The position numbers and the translations under genes were made by a program. Source: Leidyana gryllorum EB-2025a (Eukaryota; Apicomplexa). From it: a stretch of 64,000 nucleotides of DNA. The notes below the pieces were generated by a model, which was given only the letters and a program-made list of their open reading frames with translations, made no database searches and was not told the DNA's origin. The DNA lies in NCBI GenBank assembly GCA_048772705.1, contig JBLWGC010000104.1:806001-870000 (forward strand), written 5' to 3'. Position 1 is the stretch's first letter; every line of letters begins with the position of its first letter. Positions 1 through 11,047 of the stretch are shown in pieces.

Positions 1-995
1 GTTTCACATCAGAAGACATAAGAAAGGTGGACTCATTGAGCGAGGTACCTCTGGCTCGGATGCTTGCCCTCATTGCTGTGAGTAAAATCACCCCTCCTAT
101 CTGGTTGATCTGTGTTTCGCTCAAAATGTAGACTGATCGCACTAGGGTCCCAAGCTTGCGGTTGTATCCTGACTTCGCGGAGGCCAGATCGACAAACCCC
201 AGCTGGCTCACCTTGGAGCTCGAACTTTTTGTATTGACTTTGGAACTCTCAAGATTTGCCGCCTTCCGCTTGTCCGACGAATGCAACGCTTTGTACTCCG
301 GTGAGCCATCAACACCTCGCCACACCTCATCTCACTCCAGAACTTCGAGCCTTACTCCCCATTGATTCATCCGAGAGGGTCACCAAGATATTGAAAGTGC
401 GGTTGAGCCTGGCATCCAAATCTGATGTTCTTTCCGGGGTTCTTGAAGTACCGCCTTCTCCCGAAAGTCCCTTGGTGATGTCCTCAGATTCATGCGAAGG
501 TACGCAACCCATATAAATGATCAGTATCTACGAGTGGGTGCAGCCGATATCTTTGGAGCATATCTATCTATTCTGGCCCCCCTGATGGGAGCCGGATCCA
601 CCACCCTACTGCGATCACACTCTGGGGCAGCCAATCCTCGCATCACAACCGCTGAGAATTGGCCTACCCGCCTCATTCCGACCACATCCGATACAGAGCG
701 CGTTTCATGGAACGCAACCCCTATCAGAGATGACCAACCTACAGCAGAAGTGATCTGCCAAGATCAAGAGGTCCAATCCCCTGTGCATATGCCGTCACTG
801 GGGCAAAAGAGCCGCAGCGGGCAGGACGATTTGACTGGGCAAGTCCCCCCCTCAGCGGATCTAGATGCACCCGTTTCTCAAGGGGACCGACCCAGCGGGG
901 GTGAACGCATGAAAGATCGCAATGTCGAAGCTGAGGACTCGAAATTGCCATCTGCGGCCGCAACCCGACCTAATTCGGCTGTTTCGAGGCAATGA
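1..995 (+). CDS. 3' part of an unknown gene (5' end outside window)
   Basis: The last exons of a gene that begins upstream. I read exons 3..77, 132..300, 341..499 and 544..995, with introns of 54, 40 and 44 nt; all have GT-AG ends and the phases agree. The protein segment is about 280 residues. The first part (residues such as LARMLALIA, then a Leu-rich stretch LTLELELFVLTLELS) looks helical. The last 130 residues are Ser/Pro/Asp-rich and probably disordered. No known domain is recognised. It ends at TGA 993-995, about 60 bp before the tRNA gene. Confidence 0.6.
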
Positions 996-1053
996 GGACC
1001 CTCAAAATCCTTTGTTTCAAATGGAAAAGTTCAGAAAGGGGGATGATGGTCCT

Positions 1054-1125
1054 GGGCACGTAGCTCAGGGGTAGAGCAGCTGACTGCAGATCAGCAGGTC
1101 TGCGGTTCAATTCCGCACGTGCCCT
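1054..1125 (+). tRNA. tRNA-Cys (GCA)
   Basis: A complete cloverleaf can be folded by eye. The acceptor stem GGGCACG pairs with CGTGCCC, the D arm is GCTC/GAGC, and the anticodon stem GCTGA/TCAGC encloses loop CTGCAGA with anticodon GCA. The T arm is TGCGG-TTCAATT-CCGCA. The discriminator base is T (U), as usual for tRNA-Cys. There is no intron. A run of T at 1129-1135 follows and would serve as the RNA polymerase III terminator. The B box lies in the T arm. Confidence 0.95.
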
Positions 1126-1480
1126 CGCTTTTTTTCCGCACAACCTCGCGGCCAATGGGCCAATAGGCCTCTTTATGGACACCAAAGACCAAAACCAGCC
1201 TCGCCAAAGGCGTTGCATGACCAGCTTGCGGTTTCCAACTTGCTCGGTTTCGTGGGAGGGGGAACGGTGTAGCACACACACGAGCACACACAACCGGTGT
1301 TGGGCCGCATACAGTTTAGTGATCTAGACCTGCCTCAACAAGCTCTTTATGGAACTGTGGGATATGTCTTGGGTCAATGTTGCAGCACACAGCTTTTGGG
1401 ACAGATCGTCCGGAGGTGTCAAAGATCGTAACAGCATATTCACTCACTCATCAACTCGCATTCTAGTTTAATCTAAGAAA
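1126..1480. other. Intergenic, no gene seen
   Basis: Apart from the T run just after the tRNA, this stretch holds a short CACACA tract near 1273-1290 and the upstream region of the 1481 gene. Open frames here on the minus strand are shadows of the tRNA and its flank. No conserved coding sequence is visible. Confidence 0.5.
1129..1135 (+). terminator. Pol III terminator of tRNA-Cys
   Basis: Seven consecutive T residues start 4 nt after the tRNA 3' end, the standard RNA polymerase III stop. Confidence 0.7.
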
Positions 1481-2306
1481 ATGCGCGTTTCAACTCACTT
1501 GATCACTTTGGCAATGCTCTCTATGGCCCCGGCCACCAATGCGGAAGGACACGACGGTGTTGCCGAGTTCTTCCAAGGTTTAAAGGTTGGCCGTGATGCT
1601 ACTGAGTATAGACGTAACCCGTCGGCATTGAACGAAGTTCGTGAGCATCCCCATCATCAGCATACTCAAGATCACATCCTGTACAATCCGGAATCGGACC
1701 TACACATTATCACCCGTGGGAGCTTGCTGCGCCGTCTCGGTGACATCGAGAACCGTATTCTTGAAGCTGAATCAACCGTTGCTGTTGACGCTCAGGAATC
1801 TACCGTTTCTACTGACGCTGAGATCTCCTCTACACACGTGGTCGTACCAGCCCCCGAGACCACCCAGCCTGCTGTTGAGCCGTCTTCGGCAACAGACGCT
1901 CCCGTGGTTACACCAGAGGTTTCTCAACAAGAAAGTGCCGAGACCCCCATCACTACCACCGCCACCACCACGACACCTGCAACTCACTCCAGCCCAACGG
2001 TAAGCAACATGATGAAAGGATAGTCTTTCATGCAAGCCTTCCGCACAGACGAGTTCTTCTACCACAACTCGTACACCTTTGACCTGCCGAAAAGGTGGAC
2101 CGATTGTCGGTGATGTGGAAGTCTGTCAGGCTGGTGTCACTGCAATGTTCTCGGTACACGAGGCCTGGTGCAAGGAACACTGTGCTGAGGTGCTTGAAGA
2201 CCCCTCTGGAACTCCTTTCCTGTGGTGCCAGATTGTGGGTATCTGTGACCTCACAGAATGTGTTTACACATTCTGGAGCACAGCTTGCAAGCCCGTTGCT
2301 GCTTAG
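1481..2306 (+). CDS. Secreted protein with 8-Cys C-terminal domain (paralogue A)
   Basis: Two exons, 1481..1999 and 2049..2306, with a 49-nt GT-AG intron; 258 residues. The N-terminus MRVSTHLITLAMLSMAPATNA is a signal peptide. The middle is a Thr/Pro/Ser/Glu-rich stalk (about residues 95-180), suited to O-glycosylation. The C-terminal ~75 residues form a compact domain with eight cysteines, opening CRKGGPIVGD and containing WCKEH, WCQ, CDLTEC and FWSTAC. The same domain ends the next gene downstream (2525-3415), so the two are tandem paralogues. No family is recognised by name. With a signal peptide and no membrane anchor it is probably secreted or surface-associated. Without splicing, the frame would stop at 2023 and lose the domain. 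Confidence 0.8.
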
Positions 2307-2524
2307 ACACGTCATTGTTTAGTTAGTTTCAAGGGAAATAGATTTTATCGAAGTCGAGTTCAACTAAAGTTGGAAAAATTGATTGAGATTAGATTGCGGA
2401 ATGCCGGAACGTTGGATAGCTGGATGGTGGGTGCCCCAAAGTTAGACACACACATAATTTGTCCCCTGCGCATTCATGTTATACTCCGTGTGAAAGTTTG
2501 TCCTCTCTCTTCTCCCTTCTCAAG

Positions 2525-3415
2525 ATGCGTCTCTCCTCCTTATTTGTTGCCGCTCTTGTCCTCAACGTCGGTTACGGATCAGAGTCTTCGCTTCGCTCTG
2601 CGAACTTGAGGCAGCTCGAGGATGAGGAGGAACAACGACTGTGTTTCTGGCCTTGGTGCGTGGCAAGCACCACCACGACCACAACAACGACAACAACAAC
2701 CACAACAACACAGGTCGACTTGACATCGGAGGGGCCGACGACAACGGAGACAACAACTACGACAACGACTACGACTCCGGCACCTACCACGACTCCCCCG
2801 CCAACAACTCCGGCGTCGACTACGACGGTGCCGATTGTCCACTCCACTCTGACCACAACCGGCACCCCACAAGTGGTACTGACGACGGGTCCGGCATCGA
2901 CTACGACGGTGCCGATTGTCCACTCCACTCTGACCACAACCGGCACCCCACAAGTGGTACTGACGACGGGTCCGGCAGCGACTACGACGGTGCCGATTGT
3001 CCACTCCACTCTGACCACAACCGGCACCCCACAAGTGGTACTGACGACGGGTCCGGCATCGACTACGACGGTGCCGATTGTCCACTCCACTCTGACCACA
3101 ACCGGCACAGCCCAAGCCACACTTACCACGGGTCCCGTCGTGCTGCCAACGACCGCTACAGCACAGCCAGTTCAGTCCACTGCTGCTACTGTTTGCCGGA
3201 AAGGAGGCCCAATTGTAGGCGACCTGGCCGCTTGTAAAGCAGCAGTGACCTCCATCTTACCGGTGGCTGATCATGAAGTGTGGTGCAAAGAGCACTGCGA
3301 TGAGGTGATGAGTGACGCAGCAGGCACCCCGTACGTCTGGTGTCAAGCTGTGGGAGTTTGCGACCTGACTGAATGTGTGTTGACTTTCTGGAGTACAGCC
3401 TGCAAGGCGGTTTAG
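2525..3415 (+). CDS. Secreted Thr-rich protein with 8-Cys C-terminal domain (paralogue B)
   Basis: A single exon of 296 residues. The start is the first ATG in frame (MRLSSLFVAALVLNVGYG, a signal peptide). Then come a short acidic segment, a long run of Thr encoded by ACN codons, and four near-identical 27-residue repeats carrying TTTVPIVHSTLTTTGT. The C-terminal ~75 residues are the same eight-cysteine domain as in the upstream neighbour (CRKGGPIVGD ... WCKEHC ... CDLTEC ... FWSTACK). The mucin-like stalk plus cysteine domain suggests a secreted or cell-wall/host-contact protein; this is inference. The paralogue pair is head-to-tail with 218 bp between them. Unlike its neighbour it has no intron. 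Confidence 0.85.
   Translation: MRLSSLFVAALVLNVGYGSESSLRSANLRQLEDEEEQRLCFWPWCVASTTTTTTTTTTTTTTQVDLTSEGPTTTETTTTTTTTTPAPTTTPPPTTPASTTTVPIVHSTLTTTGTPQVVLTTGPASTTTVPIVHSTLTTTGTPQVVLTTGPAATTTVPIVHSTLTTTGTPQVVLTTGPASTTTVPIVHSTLTTTGTAQATLTTGPVVLPTTATAQPVQSTAATVCRKGGPIVGDLAACKAAVTSILPVADHEVWCKEHCDEVMSDAAGTPYVWCQAVGVCDLTECVLTFWSTACKAV
2810..3133 (+). repeat. 81-bp coding tandem repeat, four copies
   Basis: Four in-frame copies of an 81-bp unit lie at 2810-2890, 2891-2971, 2972-3052 and 3053-3133, each coding for 27 residues of Thr-rich stalk. Copies 1-3 are almost identical at the DNA level (one Ser/Ala change). The fourth diverges in its last third (GTAQATLTTG in place of GTPQVVLTTG). This is a minisatellite inside a gene, so copy number is likely to vary between strains. 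Confidence 0.95.
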
Positions 3416-3744
3416 AGTTTAAAGATTTCTATAGTTTGAATGGATTGTCCCCACGCTTTGAAATTCATCCCCTAATATTGCTAATGAAACATGAGCACCA
3501 AGTGATGAGATAATGTAGCATTCAGGATGTATCCGAGCAGCCGCTGTTGTTGTGGTCTGGGCACTGTCCACACACTCTGCTGTTGTTTCATCGCCCTCCA
3601 GCATTCTGAGTTCGACACAATATATCTGTTCGCTCTTCCCGTTCTTGGTGGTTAAATCAGCTTCGTCAGTGAAAGTGGAGCTATTCTAATCTGGTTGGGG
3701 TGGCGGGTAGGTGTTCCGGACAGAAAAGTTGATATGGCCAGCAC
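3416..3744. other. Convergent intergenic region, no gene seen
   Basis: It lies between the ends of the 8-Cys protein gene and the methyltransferase gene. Only short, unconvincing frames are present on either strand. It should contain the 3' ends of both transcripts. Confidence 0.5.
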
Positions 3745-4616
3745 TCAGCTCTTCACGTCGCTCTTCTGCGCCAGATAGATGTATATGTAAGGGTTGGCCG
3801 AGGCTGACTGAGGGCCCCAGATCTCAGGGGGGAGTTGTCGGGACAGTGTTCGTACAGAAACATCCCATTGCAGGGGTGCACGCTCGAACATTTGGAGCCG
3901 ACTGTTAGGAAACGCGTGAGACACACAAACGAAGGCACCTCCAGGCCTGCAGAGAGAAAGATTGAGACAGCCAACTTGATCATCATATAGCTGGGTAGGT
4001 CCACAATAGGCTTAGGACATCCGCTTACTTTAGGACCCGGTACACTTCTACGAGAACTTTGTGGACTTCTGGCGGTGCTACATCAGCACACTGAGCAGAG
4101 CATTCATGTGATGAATGTGTTTGGCGCACTCACCATGAGGCTATCGATGAGGCCTTTATCGATCACATGCGTGAAAGTGCCGCTTGCAAACTCGTTCATG
4201 TGCCGTGCATCCATAGTTTGATCTGGGTGGAGGGCATGATGAGGGAGGGCACTTTTGAATTATCAGCGACTCACAGACGAGCTTAGGTTTGGCTGCTTTG
4301 GTTTTGAGACTTATGGCAACCGAGGAGTAGTCGATACTGGTAATTTCCTTGAATCCGTCCTCCTCCATATCTTCCGCAAGGGCTGAAACAGAGGTCGTGG
4401 GCACTCCTGGGGTTCGCTCTTACTGGAGGTGCCACAGCCAATGTGCAGAATGTTGGCCTTCTTGGCATTAATTACTTCACGAAGGAATGGTTTTAGGTGA
4501 CCATAGTTGCAGTACCATTCAAAGACCTCAGGGTCTCTGTTACGGGTTGAATATAATGGGTCAGAGCCTCACCTGGTGTACTTGTCATCCCAATATTCTC
4601 GTTTGGAATACTGCAT
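3745..4616 (-). CDS. METTL13/EEF1A-lysine-methyltransferase-like protein
   Basis: Six exons on the minus strand (4616-4573, 4536-4424, 4382-4275, 4222-4134, 4090-4029, 3946-3745), all phases consistent; 205 residues. It begins MQYSKREYWDDKYT, as small class I methyltransferases of the METTL13/EEF1AKMT/ECE2-like group do. The SAM-binding motif I is ILHIGCGTS (residues 44-52). The group's signature VIDKGLIDSL lies near 107-116, followed by VYRVLKPGGAFVCVS. Relatives methylate lysines of elongation factor 1A; the substrate here is inferred from family only. The start codon lies 1 bp from an ATG of the divergent ferlin gene. Confidence 0.85.
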
Positions 4617-4617
4617 T

Positions 4618-7600
4618 ATGGGTTTTTGGCCCCATTCTGGTCGAGGTGCACTTGAACTATACGTGTCGAGTGAAATGCTCTCACAGGAGAGATACACTCT
4701 TTCTGTCACTATCCATTCTATACAACAGCTAGTGTGGCCTCGCCAGTCACAGTCGTACAATGGGACCGTTTCAATTCAGGATGCCTTACTTTTAAGTCGA
4801 ATAGGTGGCACGCCAGCAACAAATGGGGCAGCCACCCACCTCCCACTGCCCTGTGTGGAGATTAAAGCCGGAAGTGAGTGACCAAGTTATTCTCCGCACT
4901 CATTTACCCACAACTAGACACCACGCACATATTGACATCGAAACAAGCGGGTCACTCTCAGACCTACGAGAGGACGTTCAGTTTGCCTGATGTCGCCCCT
5001 TTGTCCACCAGCGGAACTACAGATCAGGGTAACTTACCCACCCGACTATTTCAGGCCATTATGGGCACTAACTCTCCCAATGAATCTCCCCGTGGCTCGG
5101 AGACTGGAGCAGCCAATAGTTCGAGTGAAACAATGATTACCATCAAAGTATATCATAAAGCTTTCTGGACTCAGGAGCTCATTGGGGAATATGCTCGCAG
5201 TCTCCAGTCCGTCGTCGCTGCGGGACCGTCCGGTGTCCGTCGTATCCGTGTACCACTTCGTCAATCACTCGATCCTTCCACAGTCCGAGGGTGGCTGACT
5301 CTCAGTATTCATGTACTCTTTGCGGCCGATCAAGCCTTGGCAGACAGATTCTCTCTGATGGATCCTTACGCCGCGCCGAGAATGGAGGAAGGGCACATTC
5401 TGGAATATCAGCAGAGTTGTTTGAAATGCAACATATATTGGGCTCGCGACATCCTGGCAGTCGCTGGTCGTCTCACCAAGTCCGCCACACTGCCTACAAT
5501 CTATCTAAGACTCCGCCACGGTGTTGCCGTCTCACAATTGTCCCGCGTCTCGCACTCCAGGGAACCCAGCTGGAATCAGTCTGTGGGGCTTCCAGCCACT
5601 AATCCCCTGTCTGATGACTATCTATACGTAGAGATGTATCAGGTTCCTGAGAGTGGGATGGACAGCTCGGCGAAAAGGATAGCTCGGCGACGAATAAAGT
5701 GAGTCGGGTCTCGCATTCCTCCTAATCTGCCTTTCTGCAGCGGTCGAGAGCTCTTTGAGCAGCCCACGTGGATACACTTTTATTGGACAAACTTTGAGGA
5801 GACAACCGAAGACTTGGACTCGGAGGACTCTGGGCTCGAGGCTGGGGCTGGGGCCGGGGCCGGGGCCGGGGCCGCAGAGGGTTTGATGCAAGCCGTGCGT
5901 ACTTTGAGTCGAGGCTTCAGTCGCTTCTCGGCTTCTAGCGATGAGCAATCCAATAAAGGTACCAGTGCCCCGAACACTCAGCAGCAGCAGTTGTCGAGCA
6001 AGTTTTTCTCGCCGTCTCCGCTCGAATACCTCGGCGCAGTACTCTTCTCTGCCACCCTCACCTCGGACGAGAGGCCCTCGCTCTTACCCCTGCCCCTTCC
6101 GTCAACAGCACTGCCCACTGCCGACCCTCCCACGATTTCTTACCAACTTCGGATAGATTTGTACTCATTGAACGTGAGAGGTCGGCGTCTCACCTTCCGA
6201 TCCGGGGCGGTGATGATTCTGTCTATGGGCACTTGGTTACACACCATTGACCTCCCGCCAACCTCGGCCTGGCCGATGCCCCTGGATGTGCGAGTCGATG
6301 ATCAACAAATGAATCTGCCTCCGCTTCACATGGCGCCCGGACTCATCATCAGAATCATAAGCAAACAGCAGTTGAACAGTGCGTCACCCGCGACCAGTTC
6401 TACCAGCTGTCTCTTCATGACAGTGATTCCTGCTGTACATATGATAGATCAAGACGACACGCCTGTGTGGAAAGAACTGTATGTGGAGAGTGAGGAATTT
6501 GCAGTAACCGGAGGTCAACGGGATGATGTGTTGGCGCCCGCCACGTCACCAGTCCAGGGGACCGGAGCTCAGCTTTTGACCAGTTGCGTATTGATACCCG
6601 AGAGAGATGTGAGTCACAACATATTATCAGACTGCCAGAAACAGCCCGCCCTGCCTTCAGGTTGCCCTTCGCCCGCGAGTCGGCAGATCCTCCATGAACT
6701 TTGTGCTGCGACACCTACGCGCGTGTGTATACCAAGCGTTCTGTGTCCCGTCTTTCACGGCGGGACACTTCCCCAATACTCAAGTTGAGATAACATTTGG
6801 TGGTGTGACTGAGACATCACAGACAATTCTGGAGTCACACAGTCCAGAGTGGACAGAATACATAGACTTCCCCGTCATGATGCCGGCAGAAACTTCTCTG
6901 TGTGGGCCAATGGAAGTGCGTTTGTGGGCGATGGATGAAACGGGACACGATCGTGAGGGACTTTTAGGGCAATTTGACATCAAAATAGAGCACGTCTTGG
7001 GGATGCGGTTTGACAAACCCGAATGGTTCCTCGCATTCCAGAAATCGCTGCCCTCTGAACTCGCGGCCAAAGTCCTGTTGGGCATACAGCTCCTCGATAG
7101 CCCCCCACCAGCTCAGAACGATACGGGTCAACCTCCACCACTGGACAATCTTCCAGGACCTCTTGACGATCTGATAAAGGCAGAACTGGAACTTTGTGTC
7201 GTGGGATTCCGACTTTTACCTTTCGTTCAATGCGCCTTTCCTTTCCCGAAAATCAATCTCAGCATGGGCAGGTGGGTGTGTCTGGTGCAGTGTAGTGTAG
7301 TGTCTCATACTCAATACTCTTCTTTCAGGCGTCCCGACAACGTGAATGGCTGGATTTTTGACGAGACCTTGGTCGACTCCGAGGTGGCGCGTAGAGCGAG
7401 ATCGGGACAACTGAACCTTCTGAGAATGATCAGTATGGCAGCCCATTTCCCTCAATCGTCAGAGTATCAGACTTGCATGTTCCTTAGTGTCTACCAGAAA
7501 GCGTCAGACTCGGACTTCTTCCTGCACCCATCCAGCGCAGATCATCTTGCAGCGATAGGAACCCTCAATTTGACACCAATTGCACCGTGGACAGATCCTC

Positions 7601-9688
7601 AGCTCGGAGTCTTATTAGAAAAGACTTTTATTCCCCATTTACCTCATCTGAGATCAACCGGGATCTATTGGGAAAGTATTCGGAACGCCATCGGCGTCAA
7701 CTCCTCATTCCCCACACCTAAGAGTGTTTTGAGTTCCGCTTATGCTGAAGTGGATGATGGCCCGCATCTGAGTCCCTTCGGAGATCCAATTGAGTCTGGC
7801 CAAGCGTTCACAACTCTCGGCCCTCAACTTGAGGATATGACTGCCCAAGACGTGAGTGATGGATCTATAGTGATATTTGCATTACACCGCATCCCATCTC
7901 CAGCCATTGGTCGTATTGAGTTTGCGCGCCGTCAAGGACGCGGCGGCCAGTTCGAGCAGCCCGGAAGTCTGGGAGCTGGAAACAGTCGCCACCGATGAGC
8001 AAGAAATCTTAGAGAGAACTCGCGAGGTGGGTACCAGACATTGTATCGGGAGCAATTCTTTCAGTGCGCCGGGTCATTGGACGCAAGGCTGCAGTTTCGC
8101 AGAGCCCCGTGGATATCAATACCGCTCGTAGGATGCTATCCGAATGGAACCTATGAGTTAGTGGGCTTCACTCGGATGATTGTCAACATCAAAGAGGCCA
8201 ACACCGAGACCGTATCCCCGGTTCCGACCGTTAGCGCGCGCACTGAATTAGATCAGAAGGTTCAAAGAGTTCTCGACCGCATTTCACCCGTGCAAAGGAT
8301 GTCTTTGAGACTTCACGTTTACAGCGCTACGGGTTTGAGTCCGGCACATCCAGACCGGATGGGTGAAGATGATGGTCCCCCAAAGTGGTCTTTGGCGGTC
8401 CAAGTGGGCCGCGATAATCAGACCTTTGAAGACGTTCGAATTGCTGCCGGGAACAGTGTAGCGACTCAACTCCACGGAACTGGAAATACTTCATCGGGGA
8501 AACACTCGATTGCTGACGCTCAAAACCCTGCAGTAGGCTACGAGCCATCCTTTTATCAATCCTTCGAACTCGATGTATACTTCCCCATCAATACCTTCTG
8601 CGTCTTCACCCTCCTGGAACAGTGAGTGACAGTTGAACCGTTCCACATCAACTCTGCTCTATTCGACAGTGGGCCACGAGATAGTCCGATGTTCGCTAAC
8701 TGCAGAGCCTGGGTGGACCTCGAGAACCGTTTCGCTAACGACGAATGGCATAACCACCTTAGATTAGAGGTGAGACAATATCTCCAACTACTCCTCATTC
8801 TTCCATATCTCCCAGCCACCGATCGAGGTGTTGGACCTCTTCCGGTTGCCTTTGACCCACTCTCCGTCGCTGGGAAACTTGTCTGCGGGACAGCTCAAGG
8901 TCGCCATTCAACTCGTTCGCCAGGAAGAACGACCTCTGCAGTAAGTTCAGACTCGCAACGCTCGATTGGAACCTTCGTGTTGCAGTCCATACCGTCCGTT
9001 GGTGCGACCGAAGACACAGAATATGGAGGTGCGGCTGGTAGTCTTCGGGATCCAAGGCGTACCGTATCCGGATGGGGAGCCTCGGTCTCTCTTTGTACAA
9101 TGCGCCTTGGCCGGATATGAAACTGAAGCCGACGTCCAGACGACCGACGTTCATCTCAATTCGGCCGATGGATCGGCATTGTATAATTGGCGGTTCAAGT
9201 TCTGCTCAGAGGTGTACATTCAGAAACGAGTTCGCACAATCATCTGTCAAGTTTGGTCGAGCAATTACGTCGCCTCCAACGAGCTCTTAGCAGAGGCTGA
9301 GATACCCATCACAGACGAGCTGTTCCAGGCGTACTGTGACAATAAGGGTATTATCGGCGATGTGGAGAGGCAACTCAGATTGCATCTTCCAACAGGAGAG
9401 ACAGCCAAGGAGGCCGGGGTATTGACATATCGATTGGACGTGTTGACTGCCGAAGAAGCCGCAGAGTCACCAGTGGGATTGGGGCACGAAGAGCCAAATA
9501 GAGACCCATACTTGAACAAGGTGACACAGAATAGGAGCTTATTGGCCGACACGGCGCTGATGAAGCTCGCTCAAGATACGGTAGCGGGTGTCAAACGAGA
9601 AAGCTGGAAGTTGAAAGCTATTCTGATACTCATTGCGTGCTTGCCAGTGTTATACATGCTTAGTTTGGTCAAGTCGTTGGTGTCATAA
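4618..9688 (+). CDS. Ferlin (multi-C2, tail-anchored membrane protein)
   Basis: Ten exons: 4618..4873, 4918..5698, 5741..6608, 6661..7271, 7329..7851, 7904..8026, 8065..8621, 8670..8769, 8816..8940, 8986..9688; introns 38-57 nt; 1548 residues. Several C2 domains are visible (about residues 25-110, 650-760, 1130-1240 and 1325-1470). The last carries the ferlin signature TTDVHLNSADGS...YNWRF (about 1367-1385). A single C-terminal transmembrane helix (about 1522-1545) follows, as in ferlins. Ferlins are calcium-regulated membrane-fusion proteins; in apicomplexans they act in secretion of invasion organelles. The start is uncertain: the ATG at 4675 (MLSQERYTLSV) fits a C2 start and leaves more space to the divergent methyltransferase. 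The 57-nt intron 7272-7328 is in frame without stops, so retention would be silent. Confidence 0.88.
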
Positions 9689-9707
9689 TCATTTTTACAC
9701 ACTACAA

Positions 9708-11005
9708 ATGGACTCAATATGGGTGGAGAAGTATCGACCAACCTCGCTTGACGACATTGTCGGGAATGAATATGCTTTGCAGCGCCTCAAAGGTGTCATC
9801 AGTGCCGGAGCCACCACCCATTTGCTCGTGGCGGTGAGTCAAGACAGCAATCTCGGCCAATGAACTATCGCAAAGGGGCCTCCCGGAGTGGGGAAGACGT
9901 CCAGTTTGCACTGCATCGCCAGAGAGTTGCTCGGCAACAAACTGCAGCGAGGACTACTCGAGATGAATGCTGCCGATGAGCGGTAAGGGGGAGAGTGTGC
10001 ACCCGTACTCGAATCTATCTTGCCGCAATCAATGCTCTGCATGGCCCCTCCGTCTGGCTGTCAAATGGAGCTTGTCTTTTGCAGAGGGATCGATGTGGTG
10101 CGGGAAAAGATCCGCAATTTCGCCAAGGAGAAGGTTGACCTGCCGCCAGGACGCACCAAGTTTGTTATCTTGGACGAGGTGGACTCGATGACAGAGGCCG
10201 CGCAACAAGCACTGAGACGTATCATGGAGTTGTATTCTGATACAACACGCTTTGCTCTAGCGTGTAACCAAACAGAGAAAGTTCTGGACCCCATCCAAAG
10301 TCGATGTGCGGTGGTGCGCTTCTCACGCGTGACGGCAGGTCAGGCCAAGGCCTGTTTGCGACGAATCTGTGAAAAGGAAAATCTCAAGTATGAGGAAGAA
10401 GCGCTGGATGTGATTTATCAAACATCCGAAGGAGATATGCGAAAGGTGGGCCAGATTGTCTACGGTATTCTAAAGTGCTCCCACATCCGACAGGCAATTG
10501 GAGCACTTCAAGCGGCTGCTGCGGCCTATGATTGTGTCGCCATTCCGTCAATATACCACGTACGCCACTGCACACACGTAACCGATAGACAAACTCCGCT
10601 ATCCACTAGGCCTGTGATGTACCCCCGGCTGACAAGTTGAATGAAGTATTTGAAAGCTGTCGTAAGGGGAATTGGCGGCCGGCGCATGACATCATGTCAA
10701 CACTGCTATCGGATGGATATAGCCCAACTGATCTTCTGAGTAAGTTGGGTGTGTGTGCGGGGACCAGATCGTTTTTGTTCAGAATCATTGAAATATGTTA
10801 TCAATAATTGTGACTTGTGTGAGATCCGACGGAATGCGTGTTTCCGGGAGATTGTCTACGCCAGTACGGCCGGGGAGCGCCATCACATGACGATGATGCA
10901 GATAGAGTGGGTGATACACCGTCTTTGATTACTCCGCGACTCGCCCTTTAACTCAGTCGACTGTTGTGCCGTTTGTGCCAGACCATATTGGGGCCAGTTC
11001 GTTGA
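9708..11005 (+). CDS. RFC2: Replication factor C subunit 2 (small clamp-loader subunit)
   Basis: Seven exons: 9708..9833, 9876..9982, 10085..10445, 10494..10559, 10610..10739, 10783..10906, 10957..11005; 320 residues, normal for the family. It starts WVEKYRPTSLDDIVGN, has Walker A GPPGVGKT (43-50), a Walker B box LDEVDSM (usually DEADSM), the arginine-finger SRC motif in PIQSRCAV, and EGDMRKAIGALQ. The last exon gives LLCRLCQTILGPVR, matching the RFC2 C-terminus (human RFC2, yeast Rfc4). That match fixed the last splice site as GA|GTGGGT. The RFC complex loads PCNA at primer ends. Only 19 bp separate its ATG from the ferlin stop. Confidence 0.92.
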
Positions 11006-11047
11006 CCAAATGGTTAATGGTGCATCATTGCGTGCGCGCGTGACAAG

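Noticed and set aside
970-1293. Minus-strand frames over the tRNA
   Set aside because: Typical translated shadow of a tRNA-Cys gene and flank; no independent support.
2572-3129. Long minus-strand frames (poly-Val) opposite the Thr-rich repeats
   Set aside because: They are mirror images of ACN-coded Thr and repeat units; the + strand frame has signal peptide and conserved domain.
5027-5052. Possible 26-nt intron in ferlin (gtaact...ttcag)
   Set aside because: Removing it breaks the reading frame, whereas the unspliced frame continues correctly.
10907-11043. Alternative RFC2 end using donor TGG|GTGATA (stop at 11043) or unspliced stop at 10928
   Set aside because: Only the donor GA|GTGGGT yields the conserved RFC2 C-terminus LLCRLCQTILGPVR.
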